Notes under the pieces: generated by a model
Databases searched by the model: none
Seen by the model: the letters and a program-made list of their open reading frames with translations, nothing else
What the model was told of the DNA's origin: nothing
Position numbers and translations under genes: made by a program
DNA from: Calliopum simillimum
Taxonomy: Eukaryota; Arthropoda; Insecta; Diptera; Lauxaniidae
Length of the DNA stretch: 64,000 nt
Reading direction: 5' to 3'
Assembly: GCA_951812925.1 (NCBI GenBank)
Contig: OX638370.1
Coordinates: 102,996,897-103,060,896 of the forward strand
In this document: piece after piece, positions 54,885 to 64,000 of the stretch
How the letters are laid out: each line of letters begins with the position of its first letter
Position numbering within the stretch: the stretch's first letter is position 1

Positions 54885-55288
54885 CGAAGCTTCTGAGAGG
54901 TGATAGTGGAGGCCTAGACTAACAAAAATTGCACTAGATAGGGGTCTAAAATGTACCCCTGAGGAGTTATATGGTTAAAAATGATATTCTGACTTGTTTT
55001 AGAAAAAAAAGAGTTCTTAGGTCACTCTTGCGTTCTGTATAATATTTTATTATGGACACCATTTTGAGCGAACAGTATGAGCTTTCTAACAACGCATTTG
55101 GTTTATAGGGTTTAAAGAGATTTTGTAAAGTTCTGGACCTTTAAAGTTGATATTTTAAAATTCTTTTCCTAATTTTAAACTTTGGCGGCCATTTTAGTGT
55201 GAAAAAGATCTCACTAACATACCTTTTTATAATTTTTTTTAGAATTCTGATTAAATTTCCTTTAATTCGGTAGTGCATTTATCATACC
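54885..55288 (+). repeat. Single arm of the 12.7-kb palindrome family
   Basis: From GCATAAGGTTACGAAGCTTC to CATACCAACTTTTTAATG this matches 12891-13313 with many small changes. Shared words include GGGTCTAAAATGTACCCCT, GTTCTGGACCTTTAAA and TTTGGCGGCCATTTTAGT. The match stops where the palindrome's inner GAGGTTAGACAACAATAC segment would begin, and a LINE fragment follows directly. Confidence 0.85.
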
Positions 55289-55289
55289 A

Positions 55290-56258
55290 ACTTTTTAATG
55301 TGAAGTCAATTGACAATTGTTCTGTATTTCAAGCGGAAATATTTGAGATAGCAGAGGCGGCAAGGTTAATATCGATGAGGGATATATCACCTACCGATAT
55401 AACCATTTACATCGATAGTCAAGCTGCCATTAAAGCTCTGCAAAATAGGAATATAAGATATGAGGTAGTCAGCCGTTGTCGCAGAGAGCTTCAGGTTCTT
55501 AACGAACAACACAATGTAGAACTGGGTACCCGGTCATAAAAATATTCAAGAAAATGAAAAGACAGATGAGTTAGCTAGGAGGGGTTCATTATTGCCTACA
55601 GAGAATATTAATCATATTGTTAAACCACCAATGTCACACGATTGCAAGATAATTTTAGATAAAATGGTTTTGGAGATGATGAGGAGATGGGGCAACTCGA
55701 CCCATTATCAAACGACCAAAACTATTTATAACACTCCTAAGATAAGGTTTACTAAATTGCTTTTAAAGTGCAGCAAGAGTGAATTAAAGTCATTTATAGC
55801 AGTAATTACAGGGCATAATACGCTACGCAGTCACTTGGGTCAGATGGGGTTTGAGACTGACGATCTTTGTAGATAGTGTGGAGAAAGTGACTTGGAAGAG
55901 GATAGTCAACATTATCTCTGCCAGTGCTCTGCACTTGCAAAAACAAAATTTGAAATATTTGGATCCTTCTTTTTTCATGATATGCGAGAACTTATGGAGA
56001 TAGACCCCGCTAAGATCCTGAAATACATCAAGGCATCAAAACGGGAACAGAGCACACGAATAGTAGCCAACAACCAATGAATAAGATTCAATAAGATTGA
56101 TACATGTATAAAATATACTGAATTAAATTAATTGTATTGTATCATCGAACTATGTACCGTATTTAAAGAGGGATCACAGTGGATCAGAAGAATGGTCTAA
56201 GTGGATGTTGGCTTGCATATATGCCCACGATGCCCTCGCAACCTAGCCTAACCTAATG
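55290..56258 (+). pseudogene. 5'-truncated LINE, RNase H and 3' end (LOA/I-like)
   Basis: It starts in an RNase H domain. CSVFQAEIFEIAEAARL carries the catalytic glutamate, TIYIDSQAAIKAL the aspartate, and WVPGHKNIQENEKTDELARR the histidine and last aspartate. A frameshift just before WVPGH (about 55525) separates the frames. The C-terminal part follows (IAVITGHNTLRSHLGQMG). Then comes the cysteine motif CR, stop (55874-55876), CGESDLEEDSQHYLCQC, in which one residue of a CRxC pair has become a stop. The 3' UTR has CACAGTGGATCAG and ends CCTAGCCTAACCTAATG. Reverse transcriptase and endonuclease are absent, as expected for 5' truncation. Confidence 0.85.
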
Positions 56259-58480
56259 TGAGGTCAGAAAAAATGCTAGCTATCGTTTGTATGTAAAAAT
56301 TACAATATCCGATTTTTCAAGTCGTTTTTCTAAGGAACTACAAGTCCTGGAGGAAATCTGATTTTGGCGGCTTGTAAATCTCACCGAGAACAATAGCCTG
56401 GACTACATAAATCATTTTCACAAAAAATGCTCGATACCTAATTTTGCCATCTTTGCACAAATATGTAGGCGTACTTAATAAAACCTGACTTCATATTCTG
56501 GAATATAAAAAATATACATATAAGAAAAAAACCAGTTTTTTAATAAGATAATAACTTAATCTGAAAAAAAAAGAACTTAAATGCAAAATTTATAATATTA
56601 ATATATTAAATATTGATAAATACAAACACTGACGTACAGCACACTTTTTTATTCAGTAATTTTCGAATAAATACTGATGGAACAACGATATATAATTTGT
56701 TAATATACTTATATATGTATCTAAAAACATTGTTTTCAATGAGGATTGTGATTGTGATTGAAACGATAATAACGTTTTCTAAAATTTATTTTTTTTTTTT
56801 ATTACATTTCAAAAGTAATACTCATAAATTTTTTATTATAACACTTAAGCTTTAAGTGACAACTGCTGATTCTAAATAGAATTTGCATTGCAAATTTTTA
56901 CAATAAATTTTGGTAATTCAAAATACAAGATATTTGACAAAAAAATTTTGAATAAAGAAATAAAAAATTATGAAATGTATAAAATCATTAAAACGTTCGT
57001 TAACAAACCTTGAACTACAAAATTTATTATTCACGTGTGCAAATATTTAAAATATTTATATTTAGAAATTGTTTATGATCTCTTCACTTATTTTAAAGAA
57101 TAACCTTTGAATTCTTTAAGTTGAAGATTTGAAACAGAGGACCTCGCTTCAAACTTAAACTTGATCGCTACGCTATCAATGCGATTTAAATGATGATAAA
57201 TTAAGATTTTTATGATTTTGTATCGATCGGTTTGCGAATGAGGAAGTCAATTCGCAACGTTTCCGGTTTTAAGCACAAAATTAATTTTCTTTTAGATTTT
57301 AGATGTTTAAAGTTTTTTTTTTTTTTTTCATTTGATACAAGTTTAGTCTACCTGTACGTTAAGGTTTTTTTTTGTGGTAAAAATTTTTTGTGAGTTGGCG
57401 TTATGCGATTTTTATGCAAAACTTAATTTTTTTTTATTTTCAAGTTTATACTTAGTATATATTTCTATATATAAAAAAATCAATCACAAATTATTAAATT
57501 AAATTTTCTAATTAAAGCCTTTAAGTTTTATATGCCAAAAAGCAACAAGTATCGTCGGTTGCGGTCAGAAAATACTCAAAATGTGAAAACTTAGCACATC
57601 TGCACAGCTAGATATACTAAATGAAATATTGTGTGGAAAAATCCATTTTAAGAAACGTGCTGCTAGAATTTATATCTTGAGCGTTAATATTGATGGTCTT
57701 TTTTTTTCTTTTTTTTTTTAGTTTATTAATGATACATTCGAATTCGAATACAAAAAAAAAAAAAACATTCATTCTGTGTTTATCCAATTTGTTTATAAAA
57801 TAAACATTTAATTGCAAACAAATACTTAATAATTAAAGCCACAAAGGAAAACGTAGAAGAAGACGTACGTTCATATATTAATAAGTTTGAGTGTTTCTGC
57901 GTTTCCGACTTCACTCTTAGAGCTTCCCATAAATGCTGATGATGCGGCTCTTACATCTCTGCAAACGCGATTACACCAATGTAGTATTGTTCGGTTGTTG
58001 ATTGTTTGGTTGTTGTCAATTAAATTTGAGGTCAACTGTTGTTTAATTATTGTAAGAAACCATAGAAGCATTAACACATGCTAAAATCTATCAAATTCAT
58101 AGATATAATTTGTATGAGATTTAATATTAAATAGATAAAAATTATATATACATTAGGGTGACACAAGAAACAATCTGAAATTAAACCTAGTGCTCAGTTG
58201 AAATGTTTCTTTGTCACAACTATACAACTACTATATATGTCTACGAAGCAAAACACGCCAAGTGTACCAGCTGAAAATTTTTTTGACTCCGATTTCGCTC
58301 AAATTTGACAATAAGGTAGTACCGGTGTGCAAGATTAATAATACGGGAGGATTTGATCCTAGTATCATTTGTGCTTAAAATACAGGGTGTTGAAATTGGC
58401 GTTTTTGTGATTTTCATAAAAAGGGTGCATTTTAAGAAATTTATAGCTTGCATAAAACTTTGGCAATTTAAAATTGTAAG
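56259..58480. other. 2.2 kb AT-rich stretch, no gene seen
   Basis: No coding or RNA gene can be supported. Frames at 57871-58084 on both strands overlap and neither resembles a known protein. AGGGTGACACAAGAAAC at 58154 resembles MITE ends but has no close partner. Confidence 0.4.
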
Positions 58481-58490
58481 ATACTTGTCC

Positions 58491-58527
58491 TATATCGACG
58501 GCTTATATTCAATACCCTCTATCTACA
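58491..58527 (+). repeat. Left partner of a 2-kb-spaced inverted repeat
   Basis: TATATCGACGGCTTATATTC followed by AATACCCTCTATCTACA is inverted at 60470-60505 with only a few changes. CAATATCCTCTATCTAC also occurs in direct orientation at 58676-58692 and 60298-60316. The enclosed 2 kb holds two MITEs. Confidence 0.65.
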
Positions 58528-59062
58528 ATTTTTACGAAAATTAGTTTTTGATGGTAAAACCTTCATTGAGACAAATGGCATATATGATATTAATTCCAAA
58601 CGAAAAATTTGCTTCCAGAGCTACTTTTTTCCATTTGAAGAAATTCACTATCGACAGCAATCGATTTTGTGAAATGCAATATCCTCTATCTACATATGAA
58701 AAATGAAAGATTTTTCATTTTATTATATTTATTGGGTGGCCCCTATATACAAGGTCATGGCAAACGGTCCTCAATCGGTTCCAAATGGCAAAAATAAATT
58801 TTCTTGATTTTTTCAGTTTTATATGTTGAACCTTGATAGCCCTGCTCAGTCGTGATTGGCCTTCTGTAAACAAACAGATAAGGCTAGACGCATGAAATTT
58901 GGAACAGATGAAAACAATATTACTAGGCTATCTGGGATTAACAAATGGAGAGATTTTATATTGGCCGTATGCTCCTCCTAGGAGTTAAAGGAGAATACAT
59001 ACATACATACATCTAGGATTAAAAATGGGTGTGAACGGCTAAACTTGATTTCAAAATTAATA

Positions 59063-59308
59063 CAACTGAGGAGTGTCCGCACCAAAGGCCCTAAGTACTT
59101 TAATATGAATCGGGTGACATTTTGTTAGAAATGATAATAATTGTTTTGTGTTTTCACGAAAAATTTACTCGATGGCGTGGAATTGATGGCATTATGTTAA
59201 AAAAATGATACCGGTCAAATAACTGATTATTATGGCACATAATATGTATGAGATTACTTTTGCCTCGAAATGATACTTAGGCCCTTTGGTACGGCCACTC
59301 CTCAATTG
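59063..59308. mobile_element. 246-bp CAATTGAGGAGTGG MITE, TA flanked
   Basis: Ends CAACTGAGGAGTGTCCGCAC and GGTACGGCCACTCCTCAATTG (partly decayed on the left) are flanked by TA at 59061-59062 and 59309-59310, which suggests Tc1/mariner-type insertion. The interior matches the nested copy at 26747-27053 (TTTTGCCTCGAAATG, AAATTTACTCGA). It lacks the 40-bp doubling of that copy. Confidence 0.85.
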
Positions 59309-59520
59309 TATATACGAGTCAAAAGAAACTGGGTATTAGAGCGGTATCCAGACGGACAAAACATGAGAACTGAAATCTGAGCTCAGATTTTTATATGAAG
59401 TACCCCAAGTTACTAGAAAGTAGATGTACCCAGGAGCAAGGGTCTTTATTCCCTACTCCCCGCCCAGGCCTACCATAGTCTTGCGCCCTAGTTTTTTATA
59501 GCAGTTTATGGTGGACTGGG

Positions 59521-59851
59521 GTTAGTGGTGAGCAAACCAAGACCAAGATCATAGCAGTCTTGGTCTTGGTCTTGTTCTTGCATATTGTGTCTTGGCCTTG
59601 GTCTTCATCTTGGTCATTAAGTCTTGGTCTCAAAGATGCCAAATTTCGAATTGAGATATGATTTTATGCTTGAAACGGGCGTGACACACCTATTAACTAT
59701 AAATTCGAAAGACTAAAAAGCAGTCTTGGTCTTGATGATAATTCTGAGTAAGACCAAGACCACAGAAGTCTTGGTCTAGCAATGATATCAGCGTCTTGGT
59801 CTAATACCGAGACCAAAATCAAGACCAAGACTAATTTTGCTCATCACTAAC
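59521..59851. mobile_element. CCAAGAC-rich TIR element, fullest copy
   Basis: GTTAGTGGTGAGCAAA at the left and TTTTGCTCATCACTAAC at the right are inverted ends. Most of the body is CCAAGA/TCTTGG hexamer-like sequence in both orientations (for example CAGTCTTGGTCTTGGTCTTG), so each end can pair with many internal positions. A non-repetitive piece with GAAACGGGCGTGACACACC lies near 59675-59695. The word TGGG flanks both ends and might be a 4-bp target duplication. Partial relatives lie at 13386, 19157, 22584, 27763 and 51424. Confidence 0.75.
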
Positions 59852-60229
59852 TGGGATTTCCTTATTACGCATCTAAACTAGCATTTTTTCCATCACATAA
59901 GAACTCTGAGTTATCTTTTCTTAGAAGTCCTAAAATCACTATTTTGAGGCCTACTTAGAGCTATATAGCAAGCTATAAGCAAGGATAACTCAGTATCCTT
60001 GCATGATAGAAAAAAAAAAAAAATTTAGATTCATAATAAGTAGATCAAAGTTCAAAATAAACGGCTTTAAAAAATAAGGACCTATAACAATCTGAGCTCA
60101 GGTTTCGGTTCTCATTTTTTGCATTCTCAAGTCCGCCAGGCGCCTAACCTATTTTGAGTTTTCTTTTGCTAAAAAACCATCTATTTTAATAAATTTGAAT
60201 AAACCATTAATAAATAATTCATAAAAAAT

Positions 60230-60512
60230 TGGTTTTTATTATTGTGCAATAGGCTCTATCTGCTGGTTTGAACACGAATTTTATATTATATTTGAATTGC
60301 AATATCCTCTATCTACTATAATAACGCGAATAACAAAGGTTTTTTTAAATTTTTTTGTTTGAAAGATCTAGTGGCTCTTTTAAATTAATATCGTAGTACT
60401 TTGTTTGATTAACACTATAAAAAATAGCGAATAAAACAGTTTTTTTGCTCTCCTGAAAAATTGTGTTTTTGTAGATAGAGTGTATTGAATATAAGCCGTC
60501 GATATGTTCTTT
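60230..60512 (-). repeat. Right partner of the 2-kb-spaced inverted repeat
   Basis: GTAGATAGAGTGTATTGAAT and ATAAGCCGTCGATAT (60470-60505) mirror 58491-58527. GCAATAGGCTCTATCTGC (60245) and GCAATATCCTCTATCTACTA (60298) are further variants of the same word. Confidence 0.6.
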
Positions 60513-60719
60513 TTATAAAAAAATATTACTTTGAAAAAAAATTTTTTCACCAAAATATCTATTAATTTTTTTTTAAAAAAACCACAATTAAATTTTTTTA
60601 AAAGAACTTAAAATGAAAGCTGAACTTATAAGCTTTAAAATGATATATGATTCAAGATGGGATTCGGTCGCTACATGAGAGTTTTTGACTTTTGAAGGCC
60701 CACGGCAGCCAATACTCTA

Positions 60720-60810
60720 TTTTTACTCAAGAGGACGGCATCTTACAAAATAAGTGTACTAGGGATAAAATGCTTAGAATCGTCTCAGAAATACGTGTGA
60801 AATTTAAGGA
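60720..60810. repeat. GCATC-type palindrome arm
   Basis: TTTTTACTCAAGAGGACGGC, ATCTTACAAAATAAGTGTAC and ATAAAATGCTTAGAATCG match one arm of 14328-14599. The opposite arm is not present. Confidence 0.65.
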
Positions 60811-60894
60811 ATTTTTTTTGAAAAGTTTAAAAAAAATTTTTTATTAAAAAAAAAGTTTCAAAAATTTCCAAAAAAAAATTACTTTCTGTCGACG

Positions 60895-61725
60895 TTCTGC
60901 ACCGATATTTTAGATGTTTTTCGATACTTTTAGTTTTACCAATATTTTAGAAGTTTTTTTATACTTTCGGACTTTTTGGACTTCGATATTTTTGGACTTT
61001 TGCCAATATTTTAGATAATTTTTTGGACTTTGACCGATATTTTTGAACTTTTACCGATACTTTAGATGTTTTTTTTCTACTTTTGGAATTTTAGCGATAA
61101 TTTAGAAATTTTTCGATACTTTTACTGATATTAGATTAGATGTTTTTTGATATTTTTGGACTTTTACTGATATTTAAATGTTTTTAGATATTTTTAGATT
61201 TTTACCGATATTTTAGAAGTTTTTTGATACTTTCGGACTTTTTGGACTTTGATGTTTTTGGCTTTTGCCAATATTTTAAATATTTTTTTTAGCGATATTT
61301 TAGATGTTATTTGATACTTTTGGACTTTTGCCGATATATTAGATAGTTTAGATATTTTTGTCGATACTTTTGGATTTACACCGATATTTTAGGTGTTTTT
61401 TGATACTTTAAGACTTTTACCGATATTTCAGAGGTTTTTTTTTGTGCCTTTGGACTTTGAGTAATATTTTTGGACTTTTACCGATATTTTATTTGTTTTT
61501 TGATACTATTGGACTTTTAGCGGTAATTTAGAAGTTTTTCGATACTTTAAGACTTTTAAAGATATATTAGATGTTTTTCCATAATTTCGATTTTTACCTA
61601 AAGTTCAGATGTTTTTCGAATGTTTTCGACTCTTACCGGTATTTTAGATGATTTCGATACTTTTCAACTTTTACCGATAGTTTAGATGTTTTTCGATACT
61701 TTTGGACTCTAACCGACACTTTTGG
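60895..61725. repeat. About 830-bp degenerate minisatellite, unit near 40 bp
   Basis: Roughly twenty diverged units follow the consensus CGATACTTTTGGACTTTTAC then CGATATTTTAGATGTTTTT (about 39 bases). Some units are shortened to half. The + strand is strongly T-rich and poor in A-runs. No open frame crosses it. It is not a telomeric repeat and matches no satellite I can name. Confidence 0.85.
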
Positions 61726-64000
61726 ACGGATTGTGAGAAAAATTTAAACACTTTTGTGGATATTTCTTATGCATCCAAAAAACGTAACTACGAGTATTTG
61801 TATCTTAATACTTAATGTTCTGGATTTCTCATCTACATATTTTTATAAACAAAACAAAAATTTGTCCTACCTTTTTTACTGTGTTAGAAATGGAGCACGA
61901 CCTTGTATTATATACCATGAGAAAGGTAATTGTATGTAAATGTGCACAAAACTAAAATTATTTCAATATTTTGCCATTAAGCCAGGTAAAATTAATTGCA
62001 AATTTTTAAAAATATACAAAAAGCTGACTGACACTGACTTCATGTTTTGCGTTTTCTTTTCGTTTCACATTTGTCATTGCACCAGAGAAGATAAATGGGC
62101 TTTTCTATTTTGTACCAAATAGCAAAAAAGTACTAAAACTGTCCAAAAAGTTCCTGGTACATAATTACGAGACTAATTCAAAAGAAAAATAAAAAAAAAT
62201 AAAGTAGTTTTGGACATTCCACGATTACGCCCAAAAATCATAAAGAGTAATCTGAAATTTTATAAATTTTTTTGTAGGTCATTTAGAGGTAGCGCAACGT
62301 AGATCTATTCAAAGTCTTGGCTTGATGCGATTTTTATTTTATAACTATCTTAATAATGCTCAGAATGAGTCGTACAATACATCAAAAAGTCTTGGAAAGC
62401 AGATTCCTCGTTGAAAATTTATTTAAAAGAATAACTTTAGAAAATTTTCTTCCAACAATGACATAATGAGGTTAAAGTTGGTCAAAAAGCTGTTTCTTGA
62501 ATTTTAACTTAAAAAATATAAATTGGCGATCTCTAAATTTCTATCTTAAGATCTGAACTTTGTTTCATATGCATTTTAAGATACCGAAAAAACACTTTAA
62601 CTGAACGCTCCGAACATTTTAACATATTAACCGTATTCGGTTTTTTGGTGTCACCCTGATGAAGATATGCATATATGTAAACTTAATTATATACTTATAC
62701 TTTTTAATGAATATATGTTTGTACGTACGTATTTTATTAAGCACCTAAGAAGAGATATTTCTTCCTAACAATAGAAACTTTTTCACACTTTAATTCTAAT
62801 ACTTAAAAGCAATTGTTTATGGTCAATTCAAGTTCAGGGCCAAAAATTTGGCACGATTGTATTGTATTGTACTTAGCAAGAACAGATAAGAAATAGCCAA
62901 AACATCAGCTGTTCCTCGTATAATTCTAAATTATAAACTTTGTAATTGTTTTTTCTAAATTTAAATATTTAGATTGCAAAATGATAAAAAATTTCAAAAC
63001 AAAAGTGCAAACTTAGAAGCCAAACACCCCTAACAACAACATCAATGTTTAGTATCACAAAAAATGCCAAAAATAAAAGTGGAATTAAAAATAAAGATAA
63101 ATACCAAATAAAATGAAATGGCTCTTTATCAATTAAGATTTATTATGAGTCCTAAAAAATTGTTTGCGTTATTTTTGGGTTAGCAACTATTTCAAGAGGT
63201 AGACGATCCCACACGATGAGCGCATAGCAGAAGCGGGCAATTGGCAATTAGAAATTTTCAAGTGGTATCATAATCTTGAAAACATTTTATGGATTTTAAA
63301 AATTATTAAGTGAATCAACTACAACAATTTTTTAAAAAAAGCTTACTGTTCTGACACTATTTTGATTCAAAATGTTTGAACAACATCCTGACCGAAATAG
63401 CCTCTGTTTTTATTGTAATTTTTGACCAATTTTTTGCAAAAAAATTAGTTATATTGGGTTAAAGTGATGCACAAAATATTCTATGTAAAATTTCAGTATG
63501 GGTCACTAAAGACAAGAAATGCTTAAAACTTAAGAATAATGCGTTAAAAAGTTTATAAAATTGCAATAAATGTACATATATGGGGCATTACATACCGTTT
63601 CGGCTAGCATTTGACTTTTGTATCGCCGATTTTTTTTTTAAGTTTTTTGTCTTATAGTAATAGTTAAGATAAGCATCTATGATTTTTTTAAATTTTTTTC
63701 GTAGAGCCGTTTCAGTGATTTAGATTTTCAAAAAAATGCAAAAGCTACAGAAACAACATTTAGTAGTTTTTTTGAAATGCTCATAGCTCCGTCAATAGTC
63801 AACCGAATAATGAAGTTTTTTTTTTAAGTTTTTTTTTTAAGGAAATTTTTATAAAAAAAAGATTTTTTAATAATTTTTTTATTTAATTTTCAACTTTTAA
63901 AACTAAATTGCTATTTTTATCAACGATTATACTCTTAGATTTTTTTAAAAAAAATTCTAAAAAACTTTAATAAATTTGTCAAATTTTAAGACTGGGATCT
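61726..64000. other. 2.3 kb AT-rich end of window, no gene seen
   Basis: Chance frames only. 63465-63580 repeats part of 37430-37540 (AAGACAAGAAATGCTT, CTTAAGAATAATGCGT). GGTGTCACCCTGAT near 62648 resembles a MITE end. The last 500 bases are A/T homopolymer-rich. Confidence 0.45.

Noticed and set aside
58154..62660. AGGGTGACAC and GTGTCACCCT as ends of a 4.5-kb element
   Set aside because: The match stops after about ten bases; likely two unrelated MITE ends or chance.

Overview
This window reads as gene-poor, AT-rich nuclear DNA from a higher (schizophoran) fly. The strongest pointer is four copies of a DINE-1-type Helitron. Each has the family's block (ending in CTCCTGAGTCGAT followed by CCATGTCCGTCTGTCTGGC), internal repeats of about 142 bp, a short 3' hairpin (TTTGGCC/GGCCAAA) and a CTAG-like end followed by T. 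That layout is the DINE-TR1 type described from acalyptrate flies. Decayed R1-like, LOA/I-like and CR1/Jockey-like LINEs and a mariner element fit the same host. The species cannot be fixed from the sequence. I find no intact host protein-coding gene, functional tRNA, rRNA or CRISPR array. Almost all short open frames are chance frames or lie inside repeats.

Layout. 1-8.2 kb: Helitron tail, a 115-bp minisatellite, two LINE relics on the minus strand, an internally deleted mariner with perfect terminal repeats, and a complete Helitron. 8.2-17.2 kb: tandem tRNA-like/A-rich repeats, several short inverted-repeat elements, a 1.5-kb palindrome with a CCAAGA-rich centre, and a Helitron on the minus strand. 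17.7-24.5 kb: a 3,427-bp head-to-tail duplication whose copies look identical; each contains the only promoter/5'-UTR-like stretch in the window. 24.6-31.7 kb: a dispersed repeat, a foldback element with a 9-bp target duplication and a nested MITE, and further palindromes. 31.7-35.9 kb: a Helitron followed by a 3.04-kb foldback element with an 8-9-bp target duplication. Both arms of that element carry what looks like a captured terminal exon of a gene. 36-45.9 kb: tandem repeats, a CR1/Jockey-like LINE split by an insertion, and several inverted-repeat elements. 45.9-52.8 kb: the least repetitive part, with trinucleotide tracts, then MITEs and the inverted second copy of the 24.6-kb repeat. 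52.9-64 kb: a second copy of the foldback family, one isolated arm of the 12.7-kb palindrome, an LOA/I-like LINE RNase H relic, more MITEs, and an 830-bp minisatellite.

Nothing here forms a host pathway. The common theme is inverted structure: more than fifteen hairpins or palindromes from about 100 bp to 3 kb, often nested. The best candidate for something undescribed is the foldback group with 9-bp target duplications, and above all the 3-kb member with an exon-like sequence in both arms, which resembles gene capture by Mutator-like elements. Terminal repeats, target duplications, periods and reading frames were read directly from the bases. Family names rest on remembered family features and were not tested by database search.
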